Assembly (NCBI GenBank): GCA_964480525.1
Contig: CAYZOV010000019.1
Span: 1 to 28,944, forward strand
DNA length: 28,944 nt
Origin: JAAZZIT01 sp964480525
Lineage (GTDB): Bacteria; Bacillota; Clostridia; Oscillospirales; Ruminococcaceae
Direction: 5' to 3'
A model generated the notes under the pieces. It saw nothing but the letters and a program-made list of their open reading frames with translations. It did not search any database and had not been told where the DNA came from. The translations under genes were made by a program, and so were the position numbers. Positions 21,299-28,944 of this stretch are shown in pieces. How positions within the stretch are numbered: position 1 is the stretch's first letter; the number at the start of each line of letters is the position of its first letter.

Positions 21299-23320
21299 AT
21301 GAAAAAATGGATTATAAATCAAGCCGACCGAAAGGCGGTTGATGAAATACTGAAAAAAACCGACCTTTCGACGATTTGTGCCGAAGTGATGGCGTCAAGG
21401 GGCGTTGACACCATCGACGGTCTTGCACGCTTTTTTAACGGCGTTGAACTGTCCGACCCTTTTGAAATTAAGGATATGGACAGGGCGGTTGATACGATTA
21501 TGCAGGCGGTTGACGACAATATGCTTATATGCGTGTACGGCGATTATGACTGCGACGGCATAACCGCCACGGTGGTGCTTTATCACTATCTTGACTGTAT
21601 GGGCGCAAATGTGATGTATTATATCCCCGAACGTGAAGCGGGGTATGGTCTTAACAACGACGCCGTTGAATTTTTGGCGCAAAACGGGGTTAAACTTATC
21701 GTAACCGTAGACAACGGAATATCCGCAAAAGACGAAGCGGAATATATTTACAAACTTGGAATGAAACTTGTCGTAACCGACCACCACCAGCCGTCGGAAG
21801 AACTTCCGAGAGCCGAAGCGGTGGTTGACCCACACCGAAAAGACTGCACTTCGACTTACAAAAATCTTGCAGGAGTGGGGGTTGCGTTGAAACTTTGTGC
21901 GGCTCTTGACGGTGGAGATTATACAATGGTGCTTGAACAGTACGCTGATTTTGCGGCAATCGGAACGGTTGCGGACGTTGTACCTCTTGACGGCGAAAAC
22001 AGACAAATTGTTTCAACAGGTCTTGAACTTATTAAAAACACCGAAAATATGGGGCTTAGTTATCTTATAGAAAAATGTTCCCTCAAAAAGAACAGCATAA
22101 CTTCGACGGCTGTTGCGTTCAGCATTGCTCCGAGAATCAACGCTTCGGGAAGATTCGGTTCGCCGATTACGGCTGTGAAAGGCTTTTTGGAGGAGGACGA
22201 GGACAGCGAAGTTCAGGTTGAACAGCTTATCGAACTTAACGCCAAACGCAAAAATACGGAAAACGAAATTTTGGAAAACATAAAAGAATATATCGCACAA
22301 CACCCCGAAGAACTTAACCAACGTGTGCTTGTTTTGTGCGGAAAAGGTTGGCACCACGGTGTAATCGGTATCGTCAGCGCCAGAATTATGGAAATGTACG
22401 GAAAACCGAACTTTATTTTGTCGGTTGACGAAAACGGAACGGCACGGGGTTCAGCAAGAAGTATCAAAGGATTTCATATACATAAGTGCCTGACTTTTTG
22501 CGAGGATTTGCTGGAAAAATTCGGCGGTCATGAATGTGCGGGCGGTCTTTCTCTGAAAGAAGAAAATATTTCGGATTTTCGCAAGAGAGTTCAGCAGTAC
22601 GCTTTTGAAAACAACCCGACAATGCCCGTTATTTCGATTACGGCGGACAAACTTCTCACCGGAAAAGACATGACCGTACAGTCGGTGCAAAGTTTGAATT
22701 TGCTTGAACCGTACGGTGAGGGCAACCCTAAACCTATTTTTGCGATTTTGGGAGCAAAACTTTTGAGGGTGGTGTCCCTTTCGCAGGGAAAACACACACG
22801 CCTTGAAATTGAGTACGACGGTGTGAAAATTTCGGCGTTGCTTTTTTCCGTCAGACCGCAGGATATTTTTCCGCAGGTGGGGGAATATGTGGATATGCTT
22901 GTTAATCTTGACGTTGACGAGTACAACGGTCAGAAAAAAATCAGCGTAAAAGTAATAGATTATCGCCTTTCAAAAACGCTTCAAAAACCGTATTTTACCG
23001 CAAAAGCCTGCTACGAAAGTTTTATGTTAAAAGAAGATTTGCCGAAAAAGTTCATTGAAAAAATTGTTCCGTCACGGGAAGATTTAGTGGAAATTTACAA
23101 GATAATTTCGGCGTACAAACGTATTTCTTTTGACAATCTTTTTATGCGTGTTCAGAATAAATTTAATTATGCAAAAATGCGAATTTGTATTGACATTTTT
23201 AACGAAGTCGGTCTTGTTTGGCGTGATGACGTGTCAGGTCAGGTTGAAATTTGCAAAGTAAACGAGAAAAAAGACGTTACTTCATCACAAACCTATAAAA
23301 AATTACATCAGATGATTTGA
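21299..23320 (+). CDS. recJ: Single-stranded-DNA exonuclease RecJ
   Basis: RecJ is a 5'-3' ssDNA exonuclease of repair and recombination. The protein has 673 residues, including the extra C-terminal domain common in Firmicutes. The DHH phosphoesterase motifs are complete: YGDYDCDGITAT (about 80-91), VTVDNGIS (about 137), VTDHHQP (about 158-164), then AIGTVADVVPL and APRINASGR (about 280). The DHHA1 part carries GWHHGVIGIVSARI and the GGHECAGG motif near 405. The OB-fold region follows, then a C-terminal winged-helix-like part of about 110 residues. The ribosome site before the ATG is weak (GAAAGTGAAATG). It heads the group recJ-relA-MBL-hemZ. Confidence 0.95.
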   Translation: MKKWIINQADRKAVDEILKKTDLSTICAEVMASRGVDTIDGLARFFNGVELSDPFEIKDMDRAVDTIMQAVDDNMLICVYGDYDCDGITATVVLYHYLDCMGANVMYYIPEREAGYGLNNDAVEFLAQNGVKLIVTVDNGISAKDEAEYIYKLGMKLVVTDHHQPSEELPRAEAVVDPHRKDCTSTYKNLAGVGVALKLCAALDGGDYTMVLEQYADFAAIGTVADVVPLDGENRQIVSTGLELIKNTENMGLSYLIEKCSLKKNSITSTAVAFSIAPRINASGRFGSPITAVKGFLEEDEDSEVQVEQLIELNAKRKNTENEILENIKEYIAQHPEELNQRVLVLCGKGWHHGVIGIVSARIMEMYGKPNFILSVDENGTARGSARSIKGFHIHKCLTFCEDLLEKFGGHECAGGLSLKEENISDFRKRVQQYAFENNPTMPVISITADKLLTGKDMTVQSVQSLNLLEPYGEGNPKPIFAILGAKLLRVVSLSQGKHTRLEIEYDGVKISALLFSVRPQDIFPQVGEYVDMLVNLDVDEYNGQKKISVKVIDYRLSKTLQKPYFTAKACYESFMLKEDLPKKFIEKIVPSREDLVEIYKIISAYKRISFDNLFMRVQNKFNYAKMRICIDIFNEVGLVWRDDVSGQVEICKVNEKKDVTSSQTYKKLHQMI

Positions 23321-23356
23321 TATTATTTACATTTTTAATCGGGAGGGAGAGATTTT

Positions 23357-25546
23357 ATGGATAAACAACCTACGGTGTACACCATAGATATGCTCATTCA
23401 GAAAATTATAGACGGTGAAAAACAATACGACCTTTCTAAAATTGTTTCGGCATACGAAAAAGCGGAACATTATCACCACACCCAAAAAAGGGAATCGGGA
23501 GAGCCGTATATAACTCACCCCGTGGCGGTGGCTTATATTCTGTTGGAACTGGGCATGGACACGGACACAATTTGTGCGGCGCTTTTGCATGACGTGGTGG
23601 AAGACACCGATTGCACACTTGACGAAATTCGTAAAGATTTCGGTTCGGACGTTGCAATGCTTGTAAACGGCGTAACTAAGCTTAAAAAAATCCCCGACAG
23701 CTCAAAAGAAATGCAAAAAGCGGAAAATATCCGTAAAATCATTCTCGCAATGGCAGAGGATATCCGAGTTATAATTATTAAACTTTGCGACAGACTTCAC
23801 AATATGCGAACTCTTGAATATCGCAGCGACGAGAAAAAACGTGCGGTTTCTCTTGAAACAATGAATATTTACGCGCCGATTGCCCACCGATTGGGAATCA
23901 GTTCCATAAAGGAAGAACTTGAAGATATTTCTTTCAGAAACCTTGACCCGTTTGCTTATGAAGAAATTGAACAGCAAATGAATATGCGCAAAGACGCACG
24001 GGAAATGTTTGTTGAAAAAATTAAGGAGAAAATCAAGGACAGACTTAAAGAGGATTTTGACCCTGTTCCGCAGGTTGAGGGCAGAGTAAAGAGCAATTAC
24101 GGTATTTATAAAAAAGTTTACCGTGACGGCAAAGAAATTGACGAAATTTACGATAGATACGCAGTCAGAGTTATTGTAAATACAGTTACGGAATGTTATA
24201 ACGTTTTGGGAATAATTCACGATATGTTCCGTCCTATTCCAAATAGATTTAAGGACTATATCTCTACGCCAAAGGCGAATATGTACCAGTCGCTTCACAC
24301 CACGGTTATCGGACGTGAGGGTTTGCCGTTTGAAGTTCAAATCAGAACGTGGGATATGCACCACACGGCAGAGTACGGAATTGCCGCACATTGGAAATAT
24401 AAAGAGGGAATTAAGGGCAAAGACAAAGACGACAACCGCCTTGCGTGGATAAGGCATATTATCGAAAACCAACAGGAAACCAACGACGCCGAGGAAATTG
24501 TGCGTACAATTAAAAACGACCTTGCACCGGAGGACGTTTTTGCGTTTACTCCAAAGGGCGATATGATTTCGCTTCCTGTGGGTTCAACCGTAATCGACTT
24601 TGCTTATGCAATTCATACTCAGGTCGGACACAAAATGTGCGGTGCAAAGGTCGATAAAAAAATGGTGTCCTACGATTATCAAATTAAAACAGGGGAAATT
24701 ATCGAAATTCTAACTACTAATGTACCAAACCACGGACCGAGCAGGTCTTGGCTTGATATTTGTAAAACTAACGAAGCAAAGTCAAAAATTCGTTCGTGGT
24801 TTAAAAAAGAAAGACGTGAGGAGAATATTTTCGAGGGCAAAAACGAGCTTGAACGAGAGTTTAGGCGTAACCTTATTCGTGTGCCTGACGAGGATTTGGA
24901 AAAGTTTTTGGCTCTTGACTTAAAACGTCATAATTGCGATACTTTGGACGATTTTTATGCCGCAATCGGTTATGGCGGAATTGTTTTGTCAAAAATTCTG
25001 CCTAGATTAAAGGACGAATACACCAAAAAATACGTTAAGGAAAAGAATAACCAGCACCAAAATATTCCGAAAAAGAATGTTAAAACCACTTCGGGGGTTA
25101 TCGTTGACGACATAGGCGACTGCGAAGTTAAGTTTTCACAATGCTGTAATCCGCTTCCGGGGGACGACATAATCGGATTTATTACCCGTGGTCACGGCGT
25201 GTCAATTCACAAAACCGACTGCCCGAATTATTTAAATTCCGTGAAAAATCCAAAGGACGCAGACAGGTGGATTACGGTTCATTGGGCGGAAGAAAGTCAT
25301 TCAAGTTATTACAAAGTTACAATTGATATTGTGGCACACGACCGAATCGGCTTGCTTGCGGATATATCCACCACATTGGCGGAAGTGCGAATCCCAATGC
25401 ACGAAGCTTCTGCCAGAGAACTTAAAAACGGCAACGCAAATATTATGGTTACAATAGGTATCGCAGGCGTAGAGCAGTTAAACGGCGTTATTAACAGGCT
25501 TAAAAAGATAAATTCAGTTATTTCAGTAGACAGAACAGGAAAATAA
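23357..25546 (+). CDS. relA: Bifunctional (p)ppGpp synthetase/hydrolase (Rel)
   Basis: This 729-residue long Rel makes and degrades the stringent-response alarmone. Order of domains: an HD hydrolase with HHTQKRESGEPYITHPVAVA (about 36-55, read as HPVAVAYIL) and LLHDVVEDTD, so hydrolysis looks active; a synthetase with SNYGIYKKVYRDG and YDRYAVRVIV, RFKDYISTPKANMYQSLHT and EVQIRTWDMH (about 230-345); a TGS domain from DVFAFTPKGD (about 395); a zinc-finger-like segment with SQCCNPLPGDDIIGF (about 590); and a C-terminal ACT domain (about 655-729). GGGAGG precedes the ATG, 36 bases after recJ. Confidence 0.95.
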   Translation: MDKQPTVYTIDMLIQKIIDGEKQYDLSKIVSAYEKAEHYHHTQKRESGEPYITHPVAVAYILLELGMDTDTICAALLHDVVEDTDCTLDEIRKDFGSDVAMLVNGVTKLKKIPDSSKEMQKAENIRKIILAMAEDIRVIIIKLCDRLHNMRTLEYRSDEKKRAVSLETMNIYAPIAHRLGISSIKEELEDISFRNLDPFAYEEIEQQMNMRKDAREMFVEKIKEKIKDRLKEDFDPVPQVEGRVKSNYGIYKKVYRDGKEIDEIYDRYAVRVIVNTVTECYNVLGIIHDMFRPIPNRFKDYISTPKANMYQSLHTTVIGREGLPFEVQIRTWDMHHTAEYGIAAHWKYKEGIKGKDKDDNRLAWIRHIIENQQETNDAEEIVRTIKNDLAPEDVFAFTPKGDMISLPVGSTVIDFAYAIHTQVGHKMCGAKVDKKMVSYDYQIKTGEIIEILTTNVPNHGPSRSWLDICKTNEAKSKIRSWFKKERREENIFEGKNELEREFRRNLIRVPDEDLEKFLALDLKRHNCDTLDDFYAAIGYGGIVLSKILPRLKDEYTKKYVKEKNNQHQNIPKKNVKTTSGVIVDDIGDCEVKFSQCCNPLPGDDIIGFITRGHGVSIHKTDCPNYLNSVKNPKDADRWITVHWAEESHSSYYKVTIDIVAHDRIGLLADISTTLAEVRIPMHEASARELKNGNANIMVTIGIAGVEQLNGVINRLKKINSVISVDRTGK

Positions 25547-25549
25547 ATT

Positions 25550-26167
25550 ATGAAAATTGTTAGACTAAAACCCCTTAGTGCTTTTAGCACAAATTGTTAT
25601 CTTGTTATCAGCGACCAAAACAATGCCGTGCTGATTGACGCACCATATGACGGCGAATATATTGTCGACGTGGCAAAAAATAATAATTGTCAAATTAAAA
25701 AAATTCTGCTAACCCACGGACATTGCGACCATATAGGTGCTGTGTCGGAAATTGTAAAGCTTACAAATTGCGATGTGTATATTCACGAAGCAGATGAAAA
25801 CAAGCTTTCAAGCCCTGTGGGAAATTTAACGGCATTTTTCGGGCTTGCGCCTGTTGAGAGAATTAGAGAAGTTAAAACGGTTAAAGATGGCGACAAAATC
25901 ACCCTTGACGAGCTTGAATTTAGCGTTTTGCATACACCCGGGCATACTTCGGGAAGCGTGTGCTATTTAATCGGCGACGTAATGTTTTCGGGGGATACGC
26001 TTTTTAACCTTTCTATCGGCAGAACGGATATGCCCGACGGAAGTTACTCAACCCTTGCAAGAAGTCTTAAAAAGTTGTGCGAACTTGAAAAAAATTATAC
26101 GGTTTACGCAGGGCATATGGATATGACGACTCTTGAGTTTGAAAAGCAAAATAACCCTTATCTCTAA
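25550..26167 (+). CDS. MBL-fold metallo-hydrolase (glyoxalase II-like)
   Basis: This 205-residue protein contains the metallo-beta-lactamase metal motif THGHCDHIG (about 55-63), a third-ligand histidine in HTPGHTSGSVCYL (about 128), the bridging Asp in MFSGDTLF (about 147) and a last His in YAGHMD (about 190). The length and the GHTxGS motif resemble hydroxyacylglutathione hydrolase-like proteins, but Firmicutes members of this group often act on other thioesters or are uncharacterised. It starts three bases after relA and is part of the same operon, a frequent neighbourhood in Clostridia. The substrate is not assignable. Confidence 0.88.
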   Translation: MKIVRLKPLSAFSTNCYLVISDQNNAVLIDAPYDGEYIVDVAKNNNCQIKKILLTHGHCDHIGAVSEIVKLTNCDVYIHEADENKLSSPVGNLTAFFGLAPVERIREVKTVKDGDKITLDELEFSVLHTPGHTSGSVCYLIGDVMFSGDTLFNLSIGRTDMPDGSYSTLARSLKKLCELEKNYTVYAGHMDMTTLEFEKQNNPYL

Positions 26168-26181
26168 AAGGAAATGAAAAA

Positions 26182-27654
26182 ATGACTTTAATTTTTAACG
26201 GACACGAATTTAAATACGAAATCGAATCGGTGGTAAAGCTTTTTATACCCGTGGTGCATTTTGACTTTTTGTACGACCACGACTGCGAAAATTTGGCGGA
26301 CGATTATATTTTTACAAGTATAAAGCCGTATGAAAATCACGCTGAACTTTTTGTAAAATGTAAACTTAATAATGTTACGCAACAGCTATCTGACACCGTG
26401 CAAAATGACGTGGAAAACTTTCACGGCGAATGTGAAATAAAGCTGTGTGCGTCTGTGTTCAAATGCCTTGAAAAGCTTACGGGAAAAAGTGCAGGGTGGG
26501 GGACGCTCACGGGTGTTCGCCCTGTAAAGCGTGTTAATAAAATGCTTGACGATGGGTTTTCTAAGGACGAAATTTTTAAAATTTTAAAGGATAAATTTCT
26601 TGTAACCCACCAAAAGCTTGACATAGCGTATATGACGGCTCAAACCCAACAGGATATTGTGAAAAAAATTGATGACAAGGCTTGTGCACTTTATGTGTCA
26701 ATTCCGTTTTGTCCGTCAAGGTGTTCGTATTGTTCTTTTATTTCCCAAGAAGTGGAAAAGTCGCTTAAACTTATTCCGCAGTACGTTTTTAATCTTTGTC
26801 GTGAAATTGAAAAAACAGGGGAAATCGCTAAAAAGCTGGGACTGAAATTACAGTCGGTTTACTTTGGCGGTGGAACTCCTACCTCTATCGAGCCTAGCCA
26901 CTTAGAGGCGATAATGCAGAGCATTTCACGCTCGTTTGATATGTCAAATGTGCTTGAGTACACCGTTGAGGCAGGTCGTGCCGACACAATCACCGAGAGA
27001 AAGTTAGAGGTTATTAAGGAAAACGGAGCTGACCGAATTTCAATTAACCCACAGACACTTAACAACGACGTTCTTAGGGCAATCGGTCGCAAGCACACGG
27101 CAGAGGATTTTTACGAAAAGTACGAACTTGCACGAAAAATCGGTTTTAAAACAATTAACACAGACCTTATCGCAGGTTTGCCCACAGATACCGTTGACAG
27201 CTTTAAAAACACAATGGACGGCATAATTTCCATTGCACCTGAAAACATAACCGTGCATACCTTGTCGGTAAAAAGATGTTCAAATATTAACAAAAATGAA
27301 GAATATCAGGTGCTTGAAAATCCGGCAAAAAATATGGTTGACTACGCAACCGAACAGCTTTTGAACCAAAATTATCACCCATACTACCTTTATCGTCAAA
27401 AGAATATGCTTGATAATTTGGAAAATATCGGCTGGAGCCTTACTGGTCACGAAAGCCTTTACAACATTTATATAATGGAAGAGGTGCAGACGATTATTGC
27501 CGTTGGTGCAGGTGGTTCAACTAAGCTTGTGGACAACAAAAACAAGCGTTTAGAGAGGATTTTTAACTACAAACTGCCACTTGAATACATCAAAAATTTT
27601 GACCTTATGCTTGAAAAAAAGACAGATATAGAAAGGTTTTATGCTTGTGAATAA
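26182..27654 (+). CDS. hemZ: HemZ-type radical SAM protein (coproporphyrinogen III dehydrogenase-like)
   Basis: This 490-residue protein has an N-terminal domain of about 165 residues typical of HemZ (TGKSAGWGTLTGVRPVKRVNKML near 105-125, read as GWGTLTGVRP) and a radical SAM domain starting YVSIPFCPSRCSYCSF (about 170-185), with the CxxxCxxC iron-sulfur triad. YFGGGTPTS and the EAGRADTI segment follow, as in the HemN/HemW family. HemZ was described in Bacillus as an oxygen-independent coproporphyrinogen oxidase-like enzyme; many clostridial members occur without heme synthesis, so the true reaction is uncertain. AAAGGAAATG precedes the start. Its end overlaps the next gene by 14 bases. Confidence 0.88.
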   Translation: MTLIFNGHEFKYEIESVVKLFIPVVHFDFLYDHDCENLADDYIFTSIKPYENHAELFVKCKLNNVTQQLSDTVQNDVENFHGECEIKLCASVFKCLEKLTGKSAGWGTLTGVRPVKRVNKMLDDGFSKDEIFKILKDKFLVTHQKLDIAYMTAQTQQDIVKKIDDKACALYVSIPFCPSRCSYCSFISQEVEKSLKLIPQYVFNLCREIEKTGEIAKKLGLKLQSVYFGGGTPTSIEPSHLEAIMQSISRSFDMSNVLEYTVEAGRADTITERKLEVIKENGADRISINPQTLNNDVLRAIGRKHTAEDFYEKYELARKIGFKTINTDLIAGLPTDTVDSFKNTMDGIISIAPENITVHTLSVKRCSNINKNEEYQVLENPAKNMVDYATEQLLNQNYHPYYLYRQKNMLDNLENIGWSLTGHESLYNIYIMEEVQTIIAVGAGGSTKLVDNKNKRLERIFNYKLPLEYIKNFDLMLEKKTDIERFYACE

Positions 27655-28944
27655 AAACGATATTGTACAAATTGAAATTACGTCAATTACTAACGAGGGA
27701 AACGGCGTTGGACGATATGAAAATATGGCGGTTTTCGTACCGTTTACTGCTGTTGGTGACGTTATCGAATGTAAAATTGTAAAAATAAAGAAAACTTACG
27801 CTTACGGAATAATTAACAAAATTATAACTCCGTCACAGCACAGAACCGAGCCTGAGTGCGATGTTTTTAAAAAATGTGGGGGCTGTGCGTTTTGCCATTT
27901 CACCTATGACGAGGAACTTAGAATAAAGCAGGAATTTGTTAAAGCGTCATTTGAGCGAATTGGAAAGCTTGACGTTAAATTTGACCCGATTTTGGGGTGC
28001 GAGAGTACAAAAGAATACCGAAATAAGGCTATGTATCCTGTTGGCGAAAACGAAAACGGACAGCTTGTATGTGGATTTTTTTCACGAAGAACCCACAGGG
28101 TAATTGCTCAAACTCAGTGCGATTTACAGCCGAAATTTTTTACCGAAATTTTGGAATTTATTCTCAAATGGTGCAATGAAAACGAGGTTAAAGCCTACAA
28201 CGAGGAAACGCACAAGGGACTTTTGCGACACATTTACCTTAGAAAAGGTGAAAATTCCGGCGAAATTATGGTTTGCTTAGTTGTGACAAGTTTTGACAAG
28301 GTGGATTTTTCACCCCTTGCAAAGCTAATTTCTGACAGGTTTGAGTTGATAAAAAGTGTTGTTTTGAACCTAAATTCCAAAAACACAAACGTGATTTTGG
28401 GGCAGGAGTGCAAAACGATTTTCGGTGAGGACTTTATCACCGACCAAATGTGTGGAAAAACCTTTAGAATTTCGCCGTTGTCATTTTATCAGGTGAACAC
28501 CAAGCAGGCTGAAAGACTTTACGAAATTGCGAAAGATTATGCGAATTTGCAAACGGGCGAAAGTATGTTTGACCTTTATTGTGGCGTGGGAACCATAGGC
28601 TTGTCGGTGTCGGGCGACAACAAGCTAGTGGGTGTTGAGATTATCCCGCAGGCGATTGAAAACGCTAAGGAAAATGCTAAACTCAACGGAAAAGATAACG
28701 CAGAATTTATTTGTGGTGACGCAGGAAAGGTCGCAGAAATTCTGATAAAGCGTGGCGAACGACCGGATGTGATTATTGCCGACCCAGCTAGAAAGGGTTG
28801 CGATAATTTTAGTTTGGAAAGTCTGCTAAAGCTGTCGCCAAAGCGTATTGTTATGATTTCGTGCAACCACGCAACGTGTGCCCGTGACTGCCGTTTTCTT
28901 GTTGACCACGGCTATGAAATTCAAAAAGCCCAAGCCGTCGACCT
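27641..28944 (+). CDS. 23S rRNA uracil-C5 methyltransferase (RlmD/RlmCD family), 3' end outside window
   Basis: This is an open frame from ATG 27641 to the window end (434 codons, no stop). Domains: a TRAM RNA-binding domain (about 1-60, EGNGVGRYENMAVFVPF read as GNGVGRY); an iron-sulfur cluster region (CDVFKKCGGCAFCHF); and a methyltransferase domain with Gln in SFYQVN (about 285), SAM motif FDLYCGVGTIGLS (about 310), DPARKGCD (about 382) and the nucleophile Cys in ISCNHATCARD. The family usually has DPPRKG, so the Ala is a mild variation. Only about 20 residues should be missing. The start lies inside the end of hemZ, so translation is coupled; GTG 27647 is an alternative start. Confidence 0.9.
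   Translation, partial: MLVNKNDIVQIEITSITNEGNGVGRYENMAVFVPFTAVGDVIECKIVKIKKTYAYGIINKIITPSQHRTEPECDVFKKCGGCAFCHFTYDEELRIKQEFVKASFERIGKLDVKFDPILGCESTKEYRNKAMYPVGENENGQLVCGFFSRRTHRVIAQTQCDLQPKFFTEILEFILKWCNENEVKAYNEETHKGLLRHIYLRKGENSGEIMVCLVVTSFDKVDFSPLAKLISDRFELIKSVVLNLNSKNTNVILGQECKTIFGEDFITDQMCGKTFRISPLSFYQVNTKQAERLYEIAKDYANLQTGESMFDLYCGVGTIGLSVSGDNKLVGVEIIPQAIENAKENAKLNGKDNAEFICGDAGKVAEILIKRGERPDVIIADPARKGCDNFSLESLLKLSPKRIVMISCNHATCARDCRFLVDHGYEIQKAQAVD

Noticed and set aside
23702..24472. A 256-codon minus-strand frame inside relA
   Set aside because: It lies antisense to the conserved HD and synthetase domains. It is Phe/Asn/Val-rich, as expected of a shadow frame, and has no promoter or ribosome site.

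Overview
The window looks like a chromosome segment from a Gram-positive anaerobe of the Clostridia, probably a gut Oscillospiraceae/Ruminococcaceae-type organism. The evidence is the gene order tadA, SRP RNA, dnaX, ybaB/ebfC, recR, the block recJ, relA/spoT, MBL hydrolase, hemZ, rlmD-like, strong AAAGGAGG-type ribosome binding sites, TTG/GTG starts, and TTGAAA-17-TATAAT promoters. I cannot name a species.

Left flank (1-1500): an adenosine-deaminase-like amidohydrolase in AT-rich sequence. It is followed by an orphan in-frame EF-Tu C-terminal tail with its own terminator, which suggests that something foreign inserted into, or recombined with, the 3' end of a tuf gene.

Chromosomal block A (1524-7304): a CPBP-family membrane protein that seems to lack its catalytic residues, and tadA. 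Next come a convergent GH113-type glycosidase sharing a bidirectional terminator with tadA, the SRP RNA gene with a strong promoter, and the dnaX-ybaB-recR group ending in a terminator.

Mobile element (about 7312-19512, 12.2 kb): an integrative mobilizable element of the Tn4451 type, with all protein genes on the + strand. Its ends share a 13-bp direct repeat. Rejoining them gives a dyad-symmetric attP, and removing the element restores a complete rho-independent terminator for the neighbouring slipin gene. Cargo at the left end is a LytTR response regulator and GHKL kinase, near-consensus LytTR boxes, and a two-subunit ABC exporter whose second gene is split by a -1 frameshift at an in-phase A7 tract. 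The middle holds a candidate minus-strand RNA, seven dispersed ~27-bp repeats upstream of a short Rep-like helix-turn-helix gene, three 81-bp tandem repeats and several hairpins. The right end is the transfer and integration module: small element proteins, an excisionase-like protein, a DUF3847-like protein, a MobA/MobL relaxase, a TnpW-like protein and a large serine recombinase next to the right attachment site.

Chromosomal block B (19550-28944): the nfeD-slipin operon on the minus strand, divergent from recJ, relA/spoT, an MBL-fold hydrolase, hemZ and an RlmD/TrmA-type RNA methyltransferase cut off by the window end.

No tRNA, rRNA or CRISPR array was seen.
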